Positions 1 through 5,191 of a stretch of DNA of 5,191 bases are shown piece by piece. The stretch is from Lentisphaeria bacterium (GTDB taxonomy: Bacteria; Verrucomicrobiota; Lentisphaeria; JABSQK01; UBA12247): positions 1 through 5,191 of the forward strand of contig DMTJ01000220.1 in the NCBI GenBank assembly GCA_003477185.1. The letters run 5' to 3'. Position numbers and translations under genes: made by a program. Every line of letters starts with the position of its first letter. Within the stretch, counting starts at the first letter, position 1. The notes below the pieces were generated by a model. That model did no database searches and had not been told where the DNA came from. It saw nothing but the letters and a program-made list of their open reading frames with translations.

Positions 1-858
1 ACCCGGTCCGATGTGCTTCCGGGCGGCGCCGATCGCTGGAGCCATGTCGCACCTGCCGAGGGCGTCGGCGGCATCGAAGGGTTCCGGCCGATTGATAATC
101 GCCGGGGAACCCAAAGCGGTCAGTTCGCTGACCCGAAATGGAAAGCGCCGCGCGGCGCGAATCTGACCTTCAAATTCTATTGCACACAACCGCAATCGCT
201 GGTGCTCTGGGCGGACCGGTTTGCGACTGACATCGAAATTTCCGCTTCCGACGAGTGGCAGAGCATGACCGTACAGACACGCACGTTGAAGCAGCAATCA
301 GGACAGGCCTTGGCTGACTGGTCAACGGTCAAGACAATCGGCTTCAAGCCGAAGCCGGGGGAGGATATCACCAAGGTGATCTTTGCTGCATTCAAATGGG
401 AGGTCTCGGAGGCGCAGACACCTTCTACACCTGTGGCGGACAAGGACGGCAAAGTCTATCTGACTGGTGAGATGGCGAGTGCCTGTGAAACGTTCTGGCG
501 TGTGCTTGATGATAAGGGTGTTGAAGGCAAGCCACTCAGCGTCGGCGGCAAACAGTACGATCGCGGCTTGGGCGTGCATGCCGACTCCAAAATCAGCTTC
601 CCGCTGAATGGCGCGTTTGCCGCCTTTCATGTCGTGCCCGGTCCGGATGACGCCCACAAAGGTCTGCTGGAAATGAAGATTCTGGTAGATGGCAAAGAAG
701 TCTATGCCAGCGGTGCCGTAAGCAGTTCAGGATTTAAAGCGAAGCCCCTGACACTCCCCGTGGTCGGAGCCAGGGAGTTGACGTTGATCGTCACGGATGG
801 CGGCAACGGCAAGGGCGGCGATCATGCCAGCTGGGCCGATGCCCACCTCGTAAAATAG
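1..858 (+). CDS. C-terminal part of a secreted-type protein with a beta-sandwich-like domain and a terminal NPCBM domain (5' end outside window)
   Basis: The frame is open from the first base, so the true start lies upstream; the GTG at 13 is only the first possible internal start. Codons from about 451 to 855 read as an NPCBM (novel putative carbohydrate-binding module, PF08305-like). Visible hallmarks are VYLTGE, the segment around YDRGLGVHADSKISF, the ILVDGKEVY strand and a terminal DGGNGKGGDHASWADA strand. In this family such domains bind glycans and are attached to secreted glycoside hydrolases or esterases. The preceding residues (about 50-420 nt) contain WKAPRGANLTF, SLVLWADRF and a KVIFAAFKWE end, which fits another all-beta, carbohydrate-binding-like domain that I cannot name. 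No catalytic motif is visible, so the enzymatic part, if any, is upstream. The next gene starts 7 nt after the stop, suggesting cotranscription. The NPCBM call is fairly sure; the function of the whole protein is unknown. Confidence 0.75.
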   Translation, partial: TRSDVLPGGADRWSHVAPAEGVGGIEGFRPIDNRRGTQSGQFADPKWKAPRGANLTFKFYCTQPQSLVLWADRFATDIEISASDEWQSMTVQTRTLKQQSGQALADWSTVKTIGFKPKPGEDITKVIFAAFKWEVSEAQTPSTPVADKDGKVYLTGEMASACETFWRVLDDKGVEGKPLSVGGKQYDRGLGVHADSKISFPLNGAFAAFHVVPGPDDAHKGLLEMKILVDGKEVYASGAVSSSGFKAKPLTLPVVGARELTLIVTDGGNGKGGDHASWADAHLVK

Positions 859-865
859 GGTTGAT

Positions 866-1573
866 ATGAAATGTATGAATGTGAGAATGGTTGTGGCCTT
901 TGGGCTGCTTGCGGCGAGTACCTTCGCTGTTTCGAATTTGCCGCTGCCGGCGGAGATCTTTGACGTGAACGGAAGGCGCGCGTTTGTGATGCAGCCGGAA
1001 AAGCCAGCGGCGGGAAGTCCGTGGGTCTGGTATGCGCCGACCTTGCATAGCTATCCGCACCACTCGCAGCGGTATTATTTTGAACAGCTGCTTGAACACG
1101 GAATCGCGGTTGCCGGTTATGATTTGGGCGAGGTGCGCGGCGCACCGGTCAGTTCAAAGGCGTTCACCGGGTTTTACGACGCGATGGTCGTAAAAGGCTA
1201 TTCGCCCAAACCGGTTTTGCTGGGCCAGAGCCGGGGCGGGCTGATGATGCTGTGCTGGGCGTTCCGCAACCCGGATAAGGTCGGGGCGTTTGCCGGGATC
1301 TATCCGGTGTGCAACATCGCCAGCTGGCCGCTTCAGCGTTCGAAACCGTCGGTACTGGCGGATTACGGCATGTCGGAAGAGGAGATCATGAAAAAGCTGG
1401 ATCTCTTGAATCCGTCTGAAAACCTGGACGGACTCGTGAAGGCGGGCGTACCGATGTTTATCATTCACGGCGATTCCGATCGGCCCGATTCAATCCGTCT
1501 TCCTCGTTGGCAAACGCGCGGTTACAGGAAGAACGAACCACTGATGAACACTCATGGGCACGGATCGATCTGA
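866..1573 (+). pseudogene. Secreted alpha/beta hydrolase with missing C-terminus, tail encoded by a repeat
   Basis: The ATG at 866 follows TAGGG by a few bases and opens a signal peptide: MKCMNVR, then the hydrophobic run MVVAFGLLAASTFAVS. The body reads as an alpha/beta-hydrolase-fold esterase or peptidase. GQSRGG is the nucleophile elbow (Ser122, codon 1229-1231), followed by the helix GLMMLCWAFRNPDKV. MFIIHGDSD is the strand carrying the acid residue (probably Asp205, codon 1478-1480). Family members normally continue VVP and then a catalytic His some 40-60 residues later. Here homology-like sequence stops right after HGDSD. The last 30 residues are unlike the family, and the final ones (about 1536-1573) are read from a dispersed ACTGATGAACAC repeat. 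The length of 235 aa is short for the fold, and the only late His residues come from that repeat. I infer a 3'-truncated, probably inactive gene; a short unusual enzyme is the alternative. It sits 7 nt after the NPCBM gene. Confidence 0.7.
1536..1572 (+). repeat. ACTGATGAACAC-type dispersed repeat segment
   Basis: The stretch starting AACCACTGATGAACACTC and continuing with GGGCACGG shows the roughly 9-nt periodicity (ACTGATGAA / CACTCATGGG / CACGGATC) of a low-complexity intergenic repeat that I recall from environmental bacterial genomes. It forms the last codons of the truncated hydrolase, giving MNTHGHGSI. It lies about 55 nt before the first CCACGGAG hairpin, so several repeat types are clustered here. 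Only one arm is visible; I see no matching complementary arm downstream. Confidence 0.5.
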
Positions 1574-1628
1574 ACTGCCTAAGATTAGGAGGATATCGCG
1601 GGCAGGCGCCCAGAGCACAACAGGGTCT

Positions 1629-1733
1629 ACCACGGAGACACGGAGGCACGGAGGCTGCAGGTTTTCGTTGAAGAAGGAAAAGGATCGATGTCTCTTCTTC
1701 TGTTATCTCTGTGCTCCCTGTGTCCTCCGTGGT
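1629..1733. repeat. CCACGGAG inverted-repeat hairpin element, copy 1
   Basis: The left arm (1629-1654) reads ACCACGGAGACACGGAGG followed by CACGGAGG. The right arm (1707-1733) is CTCTGTGCTCCCTGTGTCC followed by TCCGTGGT, whose reverse complement begins ACCACGGAGGACACAGGGAG. The arms pair imperfectly over about 26 nt, with one bulge, around a 52-nt loop. Each arm has an internal 8-9-nt periodicity (CACGGAGG units). No transposase, terminal duplication or coding potential is visible. It resembles non-autonomous palindromic repeats scattered between genes in PVC and some other environmental genomes; that link is from memory and was not searched. Confidence 0.8.
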
Positions 1734-1776
1734 GAAGCAACACCGCAACGGGCCACCCAGCATGTCAACAGATTCT

Positions 1777-1878
1777 ACCACAGAGAACACAGAGAACACA
1801 GAGGACACGGAGGCAGGCCACGATGCAAAAGCCACAAGACCCGCTCCTCTTATCTCTGTGCCTCCGTGCCTCCGTGGT
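1777..1878. repeat. CCACAGAG/CCACGGAG inverted-repeat hairpin element, copy 2
   Basis: The left arm (1777-1813) begins ACCACAGAGAACACAGAGAA and is a run of 9-nt AGAGAACAC units ending in GGACACGGAGG. The right arm (1854-1878) is CTCTGTGCCTCCGTGCCTCC followed by GTGGT, whose reverse complement starts ACCACGGAGGCACGGAGG. The element has the same architecture as copy 1 (1629-1733): similar overall length, a loop of about 40 nt and the same outward ACCAC...GTGGT ends. It follows copy 1 after 43 nt in the same orientation. The loops of the two copies differ in sequence, which suggests independent insertion or fast loop divergence rather than recent tandem duplication. Confidence 0.8.
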
Positions 1879-1955
1879 AAGTCTTCTCTTGCTGCATAAC
1901 TTCAACACTCCCCTGAAACAAATCCCTGATTGCATCCGAACAGGTGTGCCTAACC

Positions 1956-2036
1956 CGTTGGAGTTCACGGCTTTAGACGTGCCACGGTGCAACAGCCATA
2001 CTACGTGGGGCACAACTAAAGTTGTGAACTCCAACG
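1956..2036. repeat. 81-nt GGAGTTCAC hairpin element
   Basis: The left arm (1956-1976) is CGTTGGAGTTCACGGCTTTA plus G. The right arm (2016-2036) is CTAAAGTTGTGAACTCCAAC plus G. Its reverse complement matches the left arm at 19 of 21 positions, the only differences being GG versus AA in the middle. Just inside the arms, ACGTGCC (1976-1983 region) and GGGGCAC (2007-2013 region) can extend the stem. It is unrelated in sequence to the CCACGGAG elements. The right end runs into the perfect 10-bp palindrome CCAACGTTGG (2031-2040). It is a MITE-like or REP-like structure with no coding content. A transcription terminator is unlikely because no T-tract follows either arm. Confidence 0.75.
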
Positions 2037-2094
2037 TTGGACGTACTCCAGCGCAGAGTGCCCGTCTTGCACGGCACGGCCCGGAGCAGAGCGC

Positions 2095-2520
2095 CGCTCA
2101 GTCGCGCAAGAGGTATACGATCCTGACGTTGGTGAAGGGCGCTACATTTTAACCCCCGAAGCAGCAGCTACGCCGCGGATTAACGGTCCGAGTATTTTCG
2201 GAGTTCGCCCGGGCAATCCCTTTTTGTATGCCATTCCGGCGACGGGTGAGCGTTCGATGTAATTTTCCGTGGAGAATTTTACAGAGGGGCTGAGCATGTA
2301 TCCGGAAAACGGCCAAGTTGCCGGTCGCATCACTTCTGCGGAAACGAAAACCTACAACGTCACACTGCAGGCTAAAAACAGCAAAGGGAGTTATGCAAAA
2401 GCGTTCCGGATTGTGGTTGGCGATAAAATAGCGCTGACTCCGCCACTGGGCTGGAATAGCTGGAACTGCTGGCATCAGAGAGTCTCGCAAGCAAAGGTGC
2501 TAGAGTCGATCAAGGCCAAC
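2095..2520 (+). pseudogene. Remnant of a GH27 alpha-galactosidase: NEW1 + He_PIG + start of catalytic barrel, with internal TAA
   Basis: In the frame of codon 2101, RYILTPEAAATPRINGPSIF (from 2140) followed by GVRPGNPFLYAIPATGE is the NEW1 (He_PIG-associated) domain. A TAA at 2260-2262 interrupts it at the family position normally read MTF. The same frame then continues as a He_PIG (putative Ig) domain, FSVENFTEGLS to FRIVVGD. It ends in ALTPPLGWNSWNCW (2431-2472), the first strand of GH27 barrels. The family then expects helix 1 and a strand with acidic residues (YINIDD-like), but homology stops near KVLESIKA (about 2515). The catalytic Asp residues and most of the (beta/alpha)8 barrel, roughly 300 residues, are absent. 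On the 5' side the frame is open only from 2020 and lacks a signal peptide or start codon, so that end is also lost, near the 81-nt hairpin. GTG at 2269 could restart translation, but the product would still be inactive. The domain identification is strong. Confidence 0.85.
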
Positions 2521-2898
2521 GTTCCCGCCAGCATTACGCACGTCAGCGACCGCATGTGCCTCTCTGATCCTGTCATTCCCAAGGGTTTGAGCATTCCCGA
2601 TCCCCCGATCGTGATCGACTATTCCGGGGGCATCGACGCCTGGTCAGTTCGCCACGAGGCCTTTGCCCGCGCCATGAATAGCCGCAAGTACCCGCTGTTC
2701 TTCTACTGGGGAGCATTCGGGCACGGCAACAAACACGCGCAGATCATGGGCGTCAACGATCTGATCAACTCCCTCGACTGGCTGGCCATCCGCAAGGAAG
2801 TCGGGGATACAATTCCCTCGACTTTTGGTGTATTGTGTTATAAATCCTGTACTGCTCGGTTAATACTGAATATTGTGCAAGGGCTGTCAGGACACTAG
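2521..2898 (+). pseudogene. C-terminal fragment of an unrelated, probably alpha/beta-hydrolase-type secreted protein, fused in frame to the GH27 remnant
   Basis: The open frame from GTG 2269 to the stop at 2898 changes character after about 2520. VPASITHVSDRMCLSDPVIP, PPIVIDYSGGIDAWSVRHEA, PLFFYWGAFGHGNKHA and LINSLDWLAIRKEV do not belong to GH27. The pattern (a strand with IVIDYSGGIDAW, then a strand with FYWGAFGHGN) fits the acid and His regions near the C-terminus of an alpha/beta hydrolase as I recall it. This assignment is weak and the catalytic Ser part is absent. Protein-like sequence ends at about 2802; the last 32 codons (GDTIPSTFGVL to LSGH) are A+T-richer and look like the upstream region of the next gene read as protein. 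Both ends of the fragment are therefore breakpoints. No function is expected. Confidence 0.6.
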
Positions 2899-2908
2899 GA
2901 GTGCATGG
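2803..2908 (+). promoter_or_regulatory. Presumptive promoter/operator region of the regulator-GH95 operon
   Basis: This stretch is clearly richer in A+T than its surroundings, for example TATTGTGTTATAAATCC at 2831-2847 and TAATACTGAATATTG at 2861-2875. It separates pseudogene debris from an intact gene with a strong ribosome-binding site, so the operon promoter should lie here. TATAAA (2839-2844) and TAATAC (2861-2866) are possible -10 elements, but neither has a convincing -35 at 16-18 nt. Two TACTG direct repeats (2850-2854, 2864-2868) and TGTCAGGACA (2885-2894) are weak operator candidates for an autoregulating GntR-type protein. Confidence 0.35.
2897..2901 (+). promoter_or_regulatory. Shine-Dalgarno AGGAG of the GntR/LacI-type regulator
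   Basis: AGGAG is followed by 7 nt and then ATG at 2909. It decides the start of the regulator. The in-frame TTG at 2873, 12 codons upstream, lacks such a site, and those codons are not GntR-like. The nearby ATG at 2905 is out of frame. Confidence 0.75.
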
Positions 2909-4027
2909 ATGAAAGAGAACCTTTTTGGGGTTCCGATTGACCGCGATCAGGGGAAACTCGGCGAGCAAGTCTACCAGATTCTTCTAAGCGAGATTCGCCA
3001 ACAGCGCTGGGGGGAAGGAGAGAAACTTCCCGCATACGCTGAGTTGACGGAGAGTTCGTGCGTGAGCCGGTCCGTACTTCAGGCTGTGTTCAAACGCCTG
3101 GCAAACGAAGGCTTTGTGACCACGGTTCCGAAGAAGGGGATCTTTCTGAAAAAGGGGGCGTGCAGCAATGTGCGCACAGCAGGTACGGTGGCCTTGCTGA
3201 TCACTGACGGTGTTGGTCACGACTTGGACCCGTATGCAACTACGAGTATCTTCGGTAGGCTTCTTCTTGGTCGCATCAAGGCAATCGCGTCAGAGCACGG
3301 CCTGCTGATCTCGCTGCACCATATTGGTAAGAATGGCGAGCTGTTTCCAGAGATTGAAGAGCATGGGCAAAACCCGCTGCGCGGCATTATTTCCTGTTCA
3401 CCCGCGGCAGCAATAGTCGAGATTCGAGACAGGCTGTCGCAAGACTATCCGGTGGTATATCTGGGGCTAGAAGACCCGTTCAGCTTCCCACGCATTACCG
3501 CGGATATCTTCTATGCGGGCTACCTGCTGGCCAAGCACCTGCTGGATCTTGGCCACACCAAGATTGGCGTTCTCTCCGATCCTTCCTGGAACAGAAACCA
3601 CTTTCATCAGGCGTGGCAGGGCCACTTGCAGGCCCTGGCGGAATACGGAGCAACGCCCGACACTGACCTCTACGCATTTCTGCAAGATCCGGCGCCGATG
3701 ACGATGGCGCGGATTAAGAGCTTTCTGGAAACGTTCTCGGAGCAAACCGCTATCATCACCTACCACGCCAGCGTTACGGAAACTGTCGCTGATGTCGCGG
3801 AACTGCTGGGCATTCGGATTCCGGAAGACCTGAGCGTGGCATCGCTGCAACCCGGGCCCGCCAAGTGCTGCGAGAAATGGTTTGCCGGAACCAGCTATCC
3901 ATGGAGCGAGGTGCTATGCAAGTGCTTTGAACTGCTGGACCTGCAGAATGCTGACATGGGAGTCCCCAATGTGCTGTATACGCCGGGGATGCACGAGTTC
4001 GACACATTCAGTACAAGGAGCATCTGA
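2909..4027 (+). CDS. GntR-HTH / LacI-type effector domain transcriptional regulator (AraR-like architecture)
   Basis: The protein has 372 residues. Residues about 17-83 form a GntR winged helix: LGEQVYQILLSEIRQQRW, the LP of GEGEKLPAYAEL, the recognition helix VSRSVLQAVFKRLANEGF, and a wing around VPKKGIFL. From about residue 93 a periplasmic-binding-protein-like (LacI/GalR) sensor follows, with TVALLITDG, RITADIFYAGYLLAKHLLDL, GHTKIGVLSDPS and LGIRIPEDLSVASLQPG. This chimeric layout is known from the arabinose repressor AraR and relatives: the sensor binds a sugar and releases or alters DNA binding. It acts in the cytoplasm, presumably as a dimer. Length and both domains look complete. Placement directly before a GH95 gene, with coupled translation signals, suggests control of that operon and perhaps autoregulation. 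The inducer is unknown; a fucose-containing glycan product is a guess from the neighbour. The final 40 or so residues are less typical. Confidence 0.9.
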   Translation: MKENLFGVPIDRDQGKLGEQVYQILLSEIRQQRWGEGEKLPAYAELTESSCVSRSVLQAVFKRLANEGFVTTVPKKGIFLKKGACSNVRTAGTVALLITDGVGHDLDPYATTSIFGRLLLGRIKAIASEHGLLISLHHIGKNGELFPEIEEHGQNPLRGIISCSPAAAIVEIRDRLSQDYPVVYLGLEDPFSFPRITADIFYAGYLLAKHLLDLGHTKIGVLSDPSWNRNHFHQAWQGHLQALAEYGATPDTDLYAFLQDPAPMTMARIKSFLETFSEQTAIITYHASVTETVADVAELLGIRIPEDLSVASLQPGPAKCCEKWFAGTSYPWSEVLCKCFELLDLQNADMGVPNVLYTPGMHEFDTFSTRSI

Positions 4028-4074
4028 TGGTAGGTTCCAATATTGAACCATCCATGAAAAGGCGCATGTCATGA
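4027..4074 (+). CDS. 15-codon mini-ORF bridging regulator and GH95 (possible translational coupler)
   Basis: The ATG at 4027 overlaps the regulator's TGA stop (TGATG at 4025-4029). It is preceded by AAGGAG (4015-4020) with a 6-nt spacer, one of the best ribosome-binding sites in the window. The frame reads MVGSNIEPSMKRRMS and ends in a TGA (4072-4074) that overlaps the GH95 start as ATGA (4071-4074). Ribosomes leaving the regulator could reinitiate here and then again at GH95. No homology or function of the peptide is recognised. The ORF could be chance, with the AAGGAG serving nothing, because 15 codons is short. The double overlap plus a strong Shine-Dalgarno is the only support. Confidence 0.4.
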   Translation: MVGSNIEPSMKRRMS

Positions 4075-5191
4075 CCACCAGGCACAAGCTAACAACACTC
4101 ATCACAGGTATCGCAATGGCCGCAACGATCTCGGCATTTTCGCGGCAAGGGGAACCAGACGGACGCTGGACCATTCGTTCTGAGCAAGCTGCTGAGAAAT
4201 GGGAAGACGCATTCGTCACCGGAAACGGCAGGCAAGGCACCATGGTCATGGGACAGCCCGAGAACGAGCAGATTATCTGTGTGCATGAGGAGCTGTTCAT
4301 TCGCAAATGGGACCGCGATCTGGAAGCAGTAGTGGACATCGCCCACCTCGTGCCAGAGGTCCGCCGGAGGATTGACGCCGGGGAGCCAAAGGCTCCGGTG
4401 CCGGCGAGCCATGAAGCCAGCAGGTTGCTGCGCAAAAATGGAACCGGGCATGCGAATGCGGTCACCCCGCATCCGGCTTTTGACCTCCGAATCGCACACC
4501 TCGGCACCGGGAAAACCGCCGCCTACGAGCGGACGTTAAACCTTGAGACCGGCGAGGCAATCTCCCGCTGGCAGCACGAGGGAGGCGGGACGGAACAGCG
4601 GGTATTCTCCTCCAGAGCCAACAATGTCACGGTGGTGGCGCTGCGGGCGACGGGAGAGCGCAAGCTGGCCCTCTCGCTCTGGCTGGCAGAAACGCCTGGG
4701 CGAACCGGAGACTACCAGGGACTCGATCTGGCCAAGGTGTTTCGCTCGGTGAAGAGCGAAGCGACGGCGAACCACGGCCTGCATTTCCATGCAGACTATG
4801 CGCTGGACCGCGGTGGCTATGAGGGCGTGGCCCGAGTCACAACGAAGGGCGGATCGCTGGTTCAGGCCCGAGAGGGCCTTCAGGTTTCCGATGCCGACGA
4901 AGTGCTGATTACGCTCCGGATTCACCCGCTGGATGACGGCTCAACTTCCGCTCGCAGCGAGATCGAACAAGAGTTGGCTGCATTGCCCGAGGCGTATGAG
5001 GCGCTGCTGGAGCCGCATGCCAAATCACACGGCGACATGTTCCGGCGTGTGATCTTGGATCTAGGCTGCAAGGAGCAATGGGCGACGACGTCCACCGAAC
5101 AGTTCCGGAAGGATTCGGCATCCGGAGGCGTCACGCCCTTGTTCCTGGAACAAACCCATGCCATGGGACGCTACCTGCTGATCTCGACCTC
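4071..5191 (+). CDS. GH95-family glycoside hydrolase (alpha-L-fucosidase-type), N-terminal 373 residues, 3' end outside window
   Basis: The frame is open from 4047 with no stop to the window end. The ATG at 4071 is the first usable start, and AAAAGG (4057-4062) lies 8 nt before it. Residues 1-24 form a signal peptide: basic MTTRHK, then LTTLITGIAMAATISAFS, so the enzyme is exported. WEDAFVTGNGRQGTMVMG (residues 44-61) is the N-terminal GH95 signature (usual form W..A.PVGNGR.GAMV.G). The following VHEELFIRKWDRD, with HLVPEVRRRIDAGE, matches the next conserved block. About residues 60-290 make up the N-terminal beta-sandwich. LEPHAKSHGDMFRRVILDLG is the linker helix region, and EQTHAMGRYLLISTS (end) starts the (alpha/alpha)6 catalytic barrel. 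The catalytic residues lie beyond the window. GH95 enzymes hydrolyse alpha-1,2-linked L-fucose, and some relatives act on L-galactose; the exact substrate is not deducible here. Members usually have about 750-800 residues, so roughly half is present. It is likely cotranscribed with the GntR/LacI-type regulator. Confidence 0.88.
   Translation, partial: MTTRHKLTTLITGIAMAATISAFSRQGEPDGRWTIRSEQAAEKWEDAFVTGNGRQGTMVMGQPENEQIICVHEELFIRKWDRDLEAVVDIAHLVPEVRRRIDAGEPKAPVPASHEASRLLRKNGTGHANAVTPHPAFDLRIAHLGTGKTAAYERTLNLETGEAISRWQHEGGGTEQRVFSSRANNVTVVALRATGERKLALSLWLAETPGRTGDYQGLDLAKVFRSVKSEATANHGLHFHADYALDRGGYEGVARVTTKGGSLVQAREGLQVSDADEVLITLRIHPLDDGSTSARSEIEQELAALPEAYEALLEPHAKSHGDMFRRVILDLGCKEQWATTSTEQFRKDSASGGVTPLFLEQTHAMGRYLLIST

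Larger units (their letters stand above)
1574..2094. other. Repeat-filled region without a supported gene
   Basis: Between the truncated hydrolase and the GH27 remnant there is no ORF with protein-like composition. The open frames here give translations such as LCLRASVV or NTENTEDTEA, which are periodic readings of the CCACGGAG repeats. Outside the three hairpins, 1879-1955 and 2041-2094 contain nothing I recognise. No tRNA, transposase or clear promoter was seen. Confidence 0.6.

Noticed and set aside
1777..1813. Short tandem 9-nt units suggestive of a CRISPR-like or tandem repeat locus
   Set aside because: There are no spacers, the units are contiguous and few, and they form one arm of a hairpin element.
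1629..2036. Hairpins as intrinsic transcription terminators
   Set aside because: Loops are long, the stems are imperfect, and no T-run follows any of the three.
1554..2152. Several overlapping open frames on both strands across the repeat cluster
   Set aside because: Their products are periodic readings of CCACGGAG/CTCTGTG repeats (for example NTENTEDTEA, LCLRASVV) and have no ribosome-binding site or protein-like domain.
2260..2262. TAA as a recoded or read-through stop
   Set aside because: The gene is also truncated on both sides and lacks catalytic residues, so ordinary pseudogene decay explains it.
2885..2894. TGTCAGGACA palindrome as a defined operator
   Set aside because: The arms are only 4 nt, expected by chance at this length; listed only as a weak candidate.
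2873..2908. TTG start 12 codons upstream for the regulator
   Set aside because: ATG 2909 has an ideal AGGAG at 7 nt, and the upstream codons do not resemble the GntR N-terminus.
3914..4507. 197-codon minus-strand open frame
   Set aside because: It runs antisense across the end of the regulator and the start of GH95, both of which have clear homology on the + strand; it is a codon-bias shadow.

Overview
The window looks like a piece of a carbohydrate-degrading bacterium of the PVC superphylum (Kiritimatiellota, Lentisphaerota or Verrucomicrobiota), probably an environmental or metagenomic genome. This is inferred from the domain repertoire: an NPCBM domain, a NEW1/He_PIG/GH27 remnant, a GH95 enzyme and a GntR/LacI-type sugar regulator. 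The dispersed hairpins built on CCACGGAG and GGAGTTCAC, which I associate with such genomes, point the same way. No rRNA or marker gene is present, so the phylum call is tentative. All supported genes lie on the + strand.

Region 1 (1-1573) holds the 3' end of a secreted-type protein that ends in an NPCBM carbohydrate-binding domain. Seven bases later comes an alpha/beta hydrolase with a signal peptide. The hydrolase keeps its Ser nucleophile and acid-residue motif, but its normal C-terminus is missing and its last codons read through a dispersed repeat.

Region 2 (about 1536-2040) is a non-coding cluster of repeats: one ACTGATGAACAC-type segment, two CCACGGAG inverted-repeat hairpins in tandem, and one 81-nt GGAGTTCAC hairpin. 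The ORFs that cross it are translations of repeats.

Region 3 (about 2095-2898) is gene debris. A GH27 alpha-galactosidase N-terminus (NEW1, He_PIG, first catalytic strand) carries an in-frame TAA. It is joined in frame to the C-terminal piece of an unrelated hydrolase-like protein, and that piece is itself cut off at about 2802.

Region 4 (2803-5191) looks intact and functional. An A+T-richer presumptive promoter region leads into a GntR-HTH/LacI-effector transcription regulator. This is followed by a 15-codon ORF that overlaps both its neighbours, and then by a secreted GH95 enzyme (alpha-L-fucosidase-type) that runs off the window. The arrangement suggests a small operon in which a local sugar sensor controls a fucosidase-type enzyme. 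The 15-codon ORF may couple translation of the two genes.
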